A DNA stretch of 23,022 bases, taken from assembly GCA_002503845.1 (NCBI GenBank), contig DASO01000013.1, positions 1 to 23,022 on the forward strand, written 5' to 3'. The position numbers and the translations under genes are program-made. Of this stretch, positions 16,558-23,022 are shown one piece after another (within the stretch, counting starts at the first letter, position 1; each line of letters opens with the position of its first letter). Under the pieces are notes generated by a model. It had not been told where the DNA came from. It did not search any database and worked only from the letters and a program-made list of their open reading frames with translations. Origin of the DNA: Euryarchaeota archaeon UBA24 (GTDB taxonomy: Archaea; Halobacteriota; Halobacteria; Halobacteriales; Hikarchaeaceae).

Positions 16558-17463
16558 ATGCGCGAGTGTCTCATCACTACAAAGGGGTTATCACGGGAAG
16601 AAATCGTAGAGGTACTCGATCATGCTGAGGAAATTGAGAAGGATCCTGCTTCGTATTATGGAAGTCAGTCTGGGAAAATAATAGGGTTATTATTTTACGA
16701 GCCGAGTACTCGTACAAGAATGAGTTTTGAGACCGCGATTAAACGGTTGGGTGGAGACACAATCAGCATGGGGTCTGTGGAGAATTCTAGTGTGGTCAAA
16801 GGAGAAACTCTAGCAGACACTATCCGAGTGGTTGCGGGTTATGTAGATGCAATAGTCCTACGACACCCCAAAGAAGGTGCTTCAAGAATGGCTAGTGAAT
16901 TCATAGATGTTCCTTTGATTAATGCAGGAGATGGCGCGGGCCAGCACCCCACGCAAACGTTGTTGGATCTATATACAATTAGGAAATCTGCAAAGCTAGA
17001 TGGTTTGAATATAGGAGTCATGGGGGATTTGAAATATGGAAGAACCGTCCATTCTCTGGCGCATTCGATTACTAAGTTTGATTCCCAATTGAATTTCATC
17101 AGTCCGGAAGGTTTGCAATTGCCAGATAATGTTAAATATGATCTGGAAAAATCGGGTGCAGAGATATATGAGCACACAGACCTTGATGAAATTTTGGGCA
17201 CGTTAGACATATTGTATGTTACCCGAATTCAACGGGAAAGGTTCCCAGATGAAGACGAGTATCAGAAGGTTTCGGGTAAATATAGAATAAACAAAAAAAC
17301 TTTGGAAAATGCCCCGAAACATTTGAAGATCATGCACCCACTCCCCAGGGTAGATGAAATTTCACCAGAAATAGACAAAACGGAGCATGCAATATATATT
17401 GAGCAAGCGCACAATGGAGTAGTGGTTAGAATGGCGTTATTAGATCTAATGTTAAAATCATGA
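16558..17463 (+). CDS. pyrB: Aspartate carbamoyltransferase catalytic subunit
   Basis: PyrB joins carbamoyl phosphate and aspartate in the first committed step of pyrimidine synthesis. The carbamoyl-phosphate loop [11 protein letters not shown] has Ser50-Thr51-Arg52-Thr53-Arg54. HPKEG follows near 103, [16 protein letters not shown] near 131-147, and the aspartate-side motif HPLPRVDEI near 262. The length of 301 residues is normal. It overlaps the regulatory-subunit gene by 4 bases (ATGA), so the two are made together and should form the allosteric dodecamer. Confidence 0.98.
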   Translation: MRECLITTKGLSREEIVEVLDHAEEIEKDPASYYGSQSGKIIGLLFYEPSTRTRMSFETAIKRLGGDTISMGSVENSSVVKGETLADTIRVVAGYVDAIVLRHPKEGASRMASEFIDVPLINAGDGAGQHPTQTLLDLYTIRKSAKLDGLNIGVMGDLKYGRTVHSLAHSITKFDSQLNFISPEGLQLPDNVKYDLEKSGAEIYEHTDLDEILGTLDILYVTRIQRERFPDEDEYQKVSGKYRINKKTLENAPKHLKIMHPLPRVDEISPEIDKTEHAIYIEQAHNGVVVRMALLDLMLKS

Positions 17464-17912
17464 CTGATAAAGAACTCCATATAAATAAAATTGAAAATGG
17501 GACGGTGATTGATCATATAGAAGCGGGTCAAGGACTGAATGTGTTATCTCTTTTAGGAATTGAGGGATCGGATGGGGAATCAGTTAGTGTTATTATGAAT
17601 TTTGGCAGCAATACAGTAGGTAGTAAAGATATTGTGAAGGTTCAGAATAGAGAATTGAATCAAGATGAATTGGATGTCCTATCACTCATATCTCCGAACG
17701 TGACAATAAATATTATATCAGGGTATGAGGTTTCGTTAAAGCATAGGGTCCAGCGTCCTGAATATGTAGTGGGAGTATTGAACTGTCCAAATAGAAATTG
17801 CATCACCAATGGTAAGGAACCAATAGATTCTAAATTCGATGTAAAAGACGAAGTAATTAGTTGTGAATATTGTGGGGCGCATATTGAAGATGTTACCCAA
17901 CATCTCGCGTGA
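17460..17912 (+). CDS. pyrI: Aspartate carbamoyltransferase regulatory subunit
   Basis: PyrI binds CTP and ATP and tunes the activity of PyrB. The N-terminal nucleotide-binding domain begins [16 protein letters not shown] and [11 protein letters not shown]. The C-terminal zinc domain has the four expected cysteines: Cys109 and Cys114 (CPNRNC), and Cys135 and Cys138 (CEYCGAHI). The length of 150 residues is typical. It is translationally coupled to pyrB, from which its start is 4 bases inside the end. Confidence 0.98.
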   Translation: MTDKELHINKIENGTVIDHIEAGQGLNVLSLLGIEGSDGESVSVIMNFGSNTVGSKDIVKVQNRELNQDELDVLSLISPNVTINIISGYEVSLKHRVQRPEYVVGVLNCPNRNCITNGKEPIDSKFDVKDEVISCEYCGAHIEDVTQHLA

Positions 17913-17931
17913 AATAAAATACAACAATGGC

Positions 17932-17939
17932 TTAATAGT
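17932..17939 (+). promoter_or_regulatory. TATA box for the small KOW/DUF1918-like gene
   Basis: TTAATAGT is centred about 26 bases before the ATG at 17962. It decides the start of the small gene in favour of the shorter form. Confidence 0.45.
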
Positions 17940-17961
17940 AGGGAAGAACAATATCAAAGAT

Positions 17962-18159
17962 ATGGTATTGAAAGAGGGAGACAAAGTGATCTTGCACGAT
18001 GTACACAGTAAATATGATGGTGAAACGGGGACAATAAATGGGGTTATGGAAACCATGTTTGGATCTAGTAATTATACTATTAAATTCGAAAATGGACAGG
18101 AGAGCGGTATTGGAGAGGGAGCGCTGGAACTATTGGTAGAAGAAGATACAGAGGAGTGA
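17962..18159 (+). CDS. Small beta-barrel protein (DUF1918 / KOW-like), 65 residues
   Basis: From the ATG at 17962 the protein starts MVLKEGDKVILHDVHSKYDG and continues GETGTINGVMETMFGSSNYTIKFENG, an SH3-like strand pattern as in DUF1918 or KOW domains. It ends with the acidic LLVEEDTEE. A longer frame from 17863 would overlap pyrI and is less likely, because the TATA box supports 17962. It follows pyrI after 49 bases. Nucleic-acid or ribosome binding is plausible for the fold, but no residue here proves it. Confidence 0.75.
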   Translation: MVLKEGDKVILHDVHSKYDGETGTINGVMETMFGSSNYTIKFENGQESGIGEGALELLVEEDTEE

Positions 18160-18202
18160 GATAGAGTTAGAAATAACTGAAATTATTGAATTTATTTGAG
18201 AA

Positions 18203-19372
18203 ATGATCGAGCACAGAAATAAGATACTATTGATATCCACAATTGGGTGGGGGCTAGTTCAGGCGACTCAATTTGTGTTCCCCCCGATTCTTCCAAACAT
18301 AATAGAAGATTTGTCCATCACAGTCTTTCAGGCAGGAGTTGCAATGACTGTCCTAAACGTAGCATATGCATTCGGGATGTACCCCGGTGGTAAATTTTCG
18401 GATCAACTAACAAGAGTGACGTTGATCATTTTTGGAATTGGAATGACCATTGCAGGATTGATATTTATAGGTAGTTTACCAATTTATACGGCGTTTTTGG
18501 CAGGAGTGGTAATTCTTGGGTTTGGGAGGTCTATTTTTTCGATCCCAACGAGAACGAGGGTGGCAGAATTATTTGGGGAGAGAAGGGGAAGGGCTCTTGG
18601 AATTCTATTTATAGGAACGGAATTGGGAGGATTGATTGGATCGGGTCTTGCACTCGTAATAGTATATCTAGTGATATCATGGCAATGGGCTTTCGTGCCG
18701 CTAGTGATTGGGTTGGCAATTACAGGAATTGCATATCATAAATCCTCTCAAGAAGAATATGTAATTGGAAAAGTTTCACTAGACATTGCCGATACTGCAA
18801 GGAGGATTTGGAATTCGAAAGGACTTCTTGGGTTAATTATATCGTATGGATTACTTTGGGTTGCTACATTAAGTGTACTGACGTTTTTGCCGTTGTATTT
18901 ACAAGAAGCAAAGAGATTTTCTCCGGAGTTGGCAACTGTAGTATTTGCGTTTTTATTCATAGTGGGAATAATTACCAAACCAGTTGCGGGAGAAATTTCA
19001 GATAGAATTGAACGGCCAAAGGTCGCATTGGGGGGTTTGTTGTTGTCGATAGGCGCTATGATATGGCTAGTTGTCACCCCATCTCCAACATATATTGGAC
19101 TAGCTGTAGTGGCATTTTCCATAGGATACAAAGCCCAACCTCCAGTAATAGAATCTCTTTTGGTAGATATGATGGATGAACAATACAGAGGGGGAGACCT
19201 AGGAGCGGCAAAGACCATCGCTACAGGGATAGGTGCGATGGGACCGGCATATATAGGATTTGTTGTGGATAAGGCAGGTTATGATGTTGCATTTCTTGGA
19301 TTGGTTGGATTTCTATCTGTGTCGGCTTTGATAATCGCATACATGACATTCACGAATAAATTACAGAAATAA
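18203..19372 (+). CDS. Major facilitator superfamily transporter
   Basis: The 389-residue protein has about 12 hydrophobic helices arranged as two six-helix halves. The loop 2-3 motif GKFSDQLTR matches the MFS signature after helix 2, and GRSIFSIPTRTR and the mid-protein loop (about 185-205, VSLDIADTARRIWNSKG) follow. Motif A repeats weakly in the second half as PVAGEISDRIERPK. The likely role is proton-coupled import or export of a small organic compound. It sits directly before the LeuCD-NicX-like operon, 54 bases upstream of it and on the same strand, so it may serve as the uptake permease of that pathway. A TATA-like AAATAACT lies about 28 bases before the start. Confidence 0.93.
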   Translation: MIEHRNKILLISTIGWGLVQATQFVFPPILPNIIEDLSITVFQAGVAMTVLNVAYAFGMYPGGKFSDQLTRVTLIIFGIGMTIAGLIFIGSLPIYTAFLAGVVILGFGRSIFSIPTRTRVAELFGERRGRALGILFIGTELGGLIGSGLALVIVYLVISWQWAFVPLVIGLAITGIAYHKSSQEEYVIGKVSLDIADTARRIWNSKGLLGLIISYGLLWVATLSVLTFLPLYLQEAKRFSPELATVVFAFLFIVGIITKPVAGEISDRIERPKVALGGLLLSIGAMIWLVVTPSPTYIGLAVVAFSIGYKAQPPVIESLLVDMMDEQYRGGDLGAAKTIATGIGAMGPAYIGFVVDKAGYDVAFLGLVGFLSVSALIIAYMTFTNKLQK

Positions 19373-19395
19373 AGCACAATTGTTGAGATACTAAC

Positions 19396-19405
19396 TTATT
19401 TTATA
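19396..19405 (+). promoter_or_regulatory. TATA box for the LeuCD-NicX-like-CoxL operon
   Basis: TTATTTTATA is centred about 27 bases before the GTG at 19427. It supports both the GTG start and an operon promoter separate from the MFS gene. Confidence 0.55.
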
Positions 19406-19426
19406 GGAAAGCGCGTAGAAAAGTAC

Positions 19427-20689
19427 GTGAAAGGCCATACAATTGCAGAAAAAATACTTGCTAGGGCTGCTAATTTAGACGAGGTTTGGCCAGGGGACCA
19501 CATTATTTGTGAAGTGGATATGGCGATGGCACATGATATGGGTACTCCTAGTATCATCAAATATTTTGAGGAGATGGGGGTGAACGAAGTGTGGGACCCA
19601 TCTAAGATCGTGTGTGTAATGGATCACATAGCCCCATCGCATCACATTGCGGATGCGGACAGTAAAGTTTCCATCAGGAAATTCATACAAAATGTTGGAA
19701 TTGAAAATTTTTATGATGTTGGATCAGGAATATCTCACAATGTACTTCCAGAATATGGCCACATTCGCCCGGGTGAATTGGTAGTAGGTACGGATTCGCA
19801 TACTACTAGCCATGGGGCATTTGGGGCAGCTGGGACGGGTTTGGGATATACGGATATGGCATATGTTCTTGCCACAGGGGAAACGTGGTTAAGAGTTCCA
19901 GAAACAATTAAATTTGAATTTAACGGGGAATTTTCGAGAGGGGTGGGGGCAAAGGATTTGATTCTCCATATTGCAGGGGAGTTTGGAACCGACTTTGGGC
20001 AATACAAATCGATAGAGTATACAGGAGGACCTATCGATTTGATGGAATTGGATGATAGATTCATGTTTCCCAATATGTCTATTGAGTTGGGGGCTAAGTT
20101 TGGATTTACGCCAGTGGATTCTAAAGTCACAGAATATATTGATAAACGGACGGACATCCCATACAAACCGGAGTACGCAGACGAGGATGCAGAGTATCTG
20201 CAAGTTCATAGAATGGATGTGAGCAAAATAGATCCGAAGATTTCCACCCCCCACAAGGTTGGAAATGTAGTGGGAGTCGGTGAGGTTGAAAATATTGAAT
20301 TGGATCAAGTGTTCATTGGTTCATGTACCAATGGGAAATTCGAAGATCTGAAGGTGGCGGCAGAGATTTTAAATGGAAATGAAGTTAACAAAAATACGCG
20401 CTTGATTGTTACTCCAGCTTCAAGGGCCGTGTACTCTAGAGCCCTAAAAGAAGGAATCATAGAAGTTCTTACAAATGCAGGAGCGGTTGTGACGAATTCC
20501 ACGTGCGGGGCTTGTGTAGGAAGAGGGATGGGGATTATTGGGGAAGGGGAAGTGTGTCTTGCTGCCATGAATCGAAATTTCCGTGGTAGAATGGGAAGTT
20601 ATGAATCAGAAATCTATCTATCGAGTGTTGCTACTGCAGCTACATCTGCAATTACAGGTTCGATTACAGATCCACGGAGAGGATTATGA
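19427..20689 (+). CDS. LeuC/HacA-type hydro-lyase large subunit
   Basis: This is the large, 4Fe-4S subunit of an aconitase-family (de)hydratase. The start is GTG. The Fe-S ligands are Cys300 (GSCTNG), Cys360 and Cys363 (STCGACVG). Other landmarks are MDHIAPSH near 65, GTDSHTTSHGAFGA near 121-133 and TPASRAVYS near 329. The 420-residue length fits the class that includes 3-isopropylmalate dehydratase, homoaconitase, citramalate and 2,3-dimethylmalate dehydratase, and maleate hydratase. It overlaps its small subunit by 4 bases. No leuA or leuB is adjacent, and the next two genes are an M29/NicX-like metalloprotein and a molybdenum hydroxylase. That context argues for a catabolic hydratase rather than leucine synthesis. 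Confidence 0.9.
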   Translation: MKGHTIAEKILARAANLDEVWPGDHIICEVDMAMAHDMGTPSIIKYFEEMGVNEVWDPSKIVCVMDHIAPSHHIADADSKVSIRKFIQNVGIENFYDVGSGISHNVLPEYGHIRPGELVVGTDSHTTSHGAFGAAGTGLGYTDMAYVLATGETWLRVPETIKFEFNGEFSRGVGAKDLILHIAGEFGTDFGQYKSIEYTGGPIDLMELDDRFMFPNMSIELGAKFGFTPVDSKVTEYIDKRTDIPYKPEYADEDAEYLQVHRMDVSKIDPKISTPHKVGNVVGVGEVENIELDQVFIGSCTNGKFEDLKVAAEILNGNEVNKNTRLIVTPASRAVYSRALKEGIIEVLTNAGAVVTNSTCGACVGRGMGIIGEGEVCLAAMNRNFRGRMGSYESEIYLSSVATAATSAITGSITDPRRGL

Positions 20690-21183
20690 GAGGCATTGCA
20701 TACATATTTGGGGAAGATATAAGTACAGACATAATCCTTCCTACAGATTACACCCACGGGTCAACTATAGATTATAAGCATGTTTTTGACCCAGTGAGGC
20801 CAGGTTTTGCAAAAGAAATTACAAAGGGGGATATCATTGTAGCTGGGAAAAATTTTGGGTCGGGGAGTAGTAGAGAAAGTGCACCAATAGCGATACAATT
20901 GGCAGGTATATCCGTAGTTGTTGCCGAATCATTTTCAAGAATATTTTATCGAAATGCGATTGCAATTGGACTTCCAGTTATTACAGCGGAAAAGATAACA
21001 GACTTTGTTTCTGAAGAAAATGAGATAGAGGTTAATCTAGATACAGGTATTATTGTAAACCACACCACAGGTGACGAAGTGGAAGGAGAATCGATGCCTC
21101 GAGAAATTCAATCTATTTTTGAGGCAGGGGGGTTGATTAATCACTATAAAGTGAATAAAGGGAAAATTGAGATACAAAAATGA
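20686..21183 (+). CDS. LeuD/HacB-type hydro-lyase small subunit
   Basis: This small subunit completes the aconitase-family active site and sets substrate choice. The GKNFGSGSSRESAPIA segment (residues 55-69) carries the active-site serine and arginine, and ESFSRIFYRNAIAIGLP is standard. The loop after the first domain signature (DTDxIxP), where isopropylmalate enzymes have YLV and homoaconitases YLR, here reads STDIILPTDYTHGS, with Tyr22-Thr-His-Gly25. So neither usual specificity is suggested. The length of 165 residues is normal. It overlaps the large subunit by 4 bases and the next gene by 4 bases. Confidence 0.9.
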   Translation: MRGIAYIFGEDISTDIILPTDYTHGSTIDYKHVFDPVRPGFAKEITKGDIIVAGKNFGSGSSRESAPIAIQLAGISVVVAESFSRIFYRNAIAIGLPVITAEKITDFVSEENEIEVNLDTGIIVNHTTGDEVEGESMPREIQSIFEAGGLINHYKVNKGKIEIQK

Positions 21184-22649
21184 AATATAACTATCCAGAA
21201 CCAAGAGCCCCCTCGTATGAAGAACCAACAAGCATTGAAGATTGCATCCAAAAGGCAAAGGTAATTTCTAGAAAGAAGGGAGGGAGAACTGCCATGGGGA
21301 CAATAGAAGATGGAGATTGTATACTAGTTCTTTCGCTGCCAGATCAAGATGAATATGTTGAACGTGCAATTATGCAAGCTTGTGAAGTGGAAGGGGCAGA
21401 CATGGTTCGATTTTTATACCCGGAAGAATTGACGGGAGAAACTCACGGGAAAAGCACAGTTGAAGAGGGGTGGAGAGAGGCCGAGATGTTTGAGAATGGG
21501 ATTGCCTCTGGATCTCCAGAAACTGCAGATCTAGCAAGCGGTTTGAATATTGCAGGGTCATTGAGAGAATTTTTAGACGAGCATCCGAACTATAATAAAA
21601 TTTATTGGGATATAGGAGCACGGTCGCAAAAAGCTAGTGTTTTGGAAAGACATAGTCACAAATTTAGGAATAATTGGCAATTTAATAACTGGGAAGAGTT
21701 TCAATCTAGAACCTGGGACCTTCCAGATGAATTACTCATAGAAATTGAAAGGAAAGTAATAGATGTTTTGGGGGACATAGAAGAAGTTACTATGACAGAT
21801 CCGCAAGGAACTGATTTAAGATTTGAACTCACACCTGATGAGGCGGCAAGGTGGCAAATGACGGCGTGGCAATCTGGGCACCTATACATGGATCCATTGC
21901 AGGCGACTTGTGTGGGAGAATGTAGAGGAGGGTGCAGGGATGAGCAGAATCAACCCATATTTTTATCACAAGATGTACCACCAGTATTTGGAGGGGCGAC
22001 AGGTACTATTTCGGGTACTGCAAATCATGCTGGTTTTTTCCCACATATGGATCTAACATTTGAAGAAGGTAAACTAGTAAAGGTAGAAGGAGGAGGAGAG
22101 TATGGAAGGCGGATAGAAAAGCTTAGAGAAAAATATGAAAATGTGCATTGGCCAGGATACCCTAGAAATGGTTTTTTCTGGCATTGTGATACTGCACTTT
22201 GTACGCTTCCTAAAGCATTCAGGAGGACTTCAGATATGTTCGAGAGCTCATGGAGATTCCCGAATCTTCCGGAGACTACCAGGGCGGGTGTAATTCATTT
22301 CGGATTTGGTTCTAGACGTCATTATATTGAGGAACATCTAGACTACGCGGCAAAAAATAATCTGCCGCTCGGTCATATACATGTACATAATTATTTTGTT
22401 ACAATGGATATGAAGCGCAGATCAACAGGAGATTGGAATAGAATAATTGATAAAGGGAGATTGACAGCTTTAGACCACCCGGATATACGGTCTTTAGCTA
22501 CGAAGTATGGAAATCCAGATGACATACTTAGTTATGACTGGATCCCACCAATTCCGGGTATAAATTGTGAAGGGGATTATGAACAAGATTATGCAAAAGA
22601 GCCCGTGGGATATCTGCGCAGTAGGCTAGAAGCAGGAGAACCAATTTAA
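21180..22649 (+). CDS. M29-aminopeptidase / NicX-like metalloprotein (possible 2,5-dihydroxypyridine dioxygenase)
   Basis: The 489-residue protein resembles the thermophilic aminopeptidase (M29, COG2309) family, whose iron-using relatives such as NicX open the ring of 2,5-dihydroxypyridine. The M29-like middle is visible: VTMTDPQGTDLRFELT near 204-219, then a GTISGTANHAGFFPHMDLTFEEGKL strand set near 275-298 and HFGFGS near 373. A histidine cluster GHIHVHNYFVTMD (His399, His401, His403, Asp410) could bind metal, and a C-x3-C-x3-C (Cys244, Cys248, Cys252) is unusual. The exact metal ligands cannot be mapped by eye. It overlaps leuD-type by 4 bases and is followed 11 bases later by a molybdenum hydroxylase gene. 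That neighbourhood favours an N-heterocycle ring-cleaving role over a peptidase. A plain leucyl aminopeptidase remains possible. Confidence 0.55.
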   Translation: MKYNYPEPRAPSYEEPTSIEDCIQKAKVISRKKGGRTAMGTIEDGDCILVLSLPDQDEYVERAIMQACEVEGADMVRFLYPEELTGETHGKSTVEEGWREAEMFENGIASGSPETADLASGLNIAGSLREFLDEHPNYNKIYWDIGARSQKASVLERHSHKFRNNWQFNNWEEFQSRTWDLPDELLIEIERKVIDVLGDIEEVTMTDPQGTDLRFELTPDEAARWQMTAWQSGHLYMDPLQATCVGECRGGCRDEQNQPIFLSQDVPPVFGGATGTISGTANHAGFFPHMDLTFEEGKLVKVEGGGEYGRRIEKLREKYENVHWPGYPRNGFFWHCDTALCTLPKAFRRTSDMFESSWRFPNLPETTRAGVIHFGFGSRRHYIEEHLDYAAKNNLPLGHIHVHNYFVTMDMKRRSTGDWNRIIDKGRLTALDHPDIRSLATKYGNPDDILSYDWIPPIPGINCEGDYEQDYAKEPVGYLRSRLEAGEPI

Positions 22650-22660
22650 TATAGATATTC

Positions 22661-23022
22661 ATGAGTGAAAATAGTACAAAAAATGCAAATTCGGCGACTA
22701 TTGTTGGTCAGAGTATTCTCAGAGAAGACGGGCCAGTAAAAGTCACTGGGAAAGCAGAATACACATACGATGTTGATTTTCCAAACATGCTTCACGCACG
22801 CTTTGTAAAAAGTCCACATGCACATGCAAATATCATTGAAATTGATACAAGTAAGGCAAAGGAAATTCCTGGTGTCCATGCCGTACTAATTCAAGCAGAT
22901 TTTCCAGATATCAAATTTGGAGACGGTGTGTTTGACCAAACGTGTCTTGCCGAGGACCGAGTGTTGTTTGAAGGGCAGTTCGTTGCCGTCGTTGCAGCAG
23001 AAACAAAGAAGTTAGCAGAACA
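22661..23022 (+). CDS. Second molybdenum hydroxylase large subunit, CoxL family (partial, N-terminal 120 residues)
   Basis: Only the first 120 residues are in the window. The protein starts MSENSTKNANSATIVG and then matches the left-edge copy with only four amino-acid differences from residue 16 to 120 (positions of F/Y, T/I, V/I and H/F). The DNA over that stretch (22706-23022 versus 305-621 reversed) has about 31 mismatches in 317 bases, mostly at third positions. It belongs to the operon starting at 19427, 11 bases after the NicX-like stop. Whether the 2Fe-2S and FAD subunits follow it, or whether it shares those of the left operon, cannot be seen. The substrate is unknown. Confidence 0.92.
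   Translation, partial: MSENSTKNANSATIVGQSILREDGPVKVTGKAEYTYDVDFPNMLHARFVKSPHAHANIIEIDTSKAKEIPGVHAVLIQADFPDIKFGDGVFDQTCLAEDRVLFEGQFVAVVAAETKKLAE

Noticed and set aside
17863..18159. A longer 98-residue start for the small KOW-like protein
   Set aside because: It would overlap pyrI by 50 bases, and the TATA box at 17932-17939 supports the ATG at 17962.
19427..21183. Leucine or lysine biosynthesis as the role of the LeuCD-type pair
   Set aside because: No leuA, leuB or homocitrate genes are adjacent, the specificity loop is atypical, and the operon continues into catabolic-type genes; it stays possible but less likely.
1..23022. The inverted hydroxylase copies as terminal repeats of a transposon or integrated element
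   Set aside because: They are coding sequences of an enzyme family, no transposase or integrase is present, and the intervening genes include core functions such as pyrBI and S-adenosylmethionine synthetase.

Overview
The window looks like a densely packed archaeal chromosome segment, most likely from the haloarchaeal side of the Euryarchaeota but from a low-GC organism without strongly acidic proteins. The evidence is an archaeal-type S-adenosylmethionine synthetase, an aspartate carbamoyltransferase with a separate zinc-binding regulatory subunit (PyrB/PyrI), a long archaeal FKBP isomerase, a DacZ-like diadenylate cyclase, a PRC-barrel protein, a tRNA-Lys without encoded CCA, and TATA boxes centred 25-28 bases before many start codons, which implies mostly leaderless transcription. 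A marine relative of haloarchaea (the Marine Group IV / Hikarchaeia type) would fit, but this is inference from memory of gene content, not a phylogeny.

Layout. Positions 1-6561 hold a catabolic block. On the minus strand, ubiD is followed by a three-gene molybdenum hydroxylase set (FAD subunit, 2Fe-2S subunit, and the large molybdopterin subunit cut by the window edge). An LLM-class flavin or F420 oxidoreductase diverges from ubiD, sharing one TATA element. A minus-strand pair, ubiX and an amidase-signature hydrolase, runs toward it. From 6660 to 7680 there are small plus-strand genes: a zinc-ribbon microprotein, a VOC (glyoxalase/dioxygenase fold) protein and a PRC-barrel protein. tRNA-Lys(CUU) follows at 7771, then a 985-residue FAD plus Fe-S dehydrogenase of the glycolate/D-lactate type.

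Positions 10870-19372 are mostly housekeeping or signalling: a NifU-like scaffold, a diadenylate cyclase followed one base later by an MscS-type channel, a hexapeptide acyltransferase, a thioredoxin-like protein, a conserved haloarchaeal-type hypothetical, S-adenosylmethionine synthetase, FKBP isomerase, pyrBI, a small KOW/DUF1918-like protein and an MFS transporter.

Positions 19427-23022 are a tight plus-strand operon: a LeuC/LeuD-type hydro-lyase pair, an M29/NicX-like metalloprotein, and the start of a second molybdenum hydroxylase large subunit. That second copy is about 90% identical in DNA to the one at the left edge and points the opposite way, so the window is framed by outward-facing paralogues.

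A working hypothesis links the two ends. Molybdenum hydroxylases, a prenylated-FMN decarboxylase with its cofactor enzyme, an amidase, a flavin oxidoreductase, a NicX-like possible ring-cleaving enzyme and a LeuCD-type hydratase (the fold of maleate hydratase) are the parts expected of an aerobic N-heteroaromatic degradation route of the nicotinate / 2,5-dihydroxypyridine kind. The substrates are not proven by the sequence. No mobile element, CRISPR array or rRNA was seen, and no stretch above 300 bases lacks a gene.
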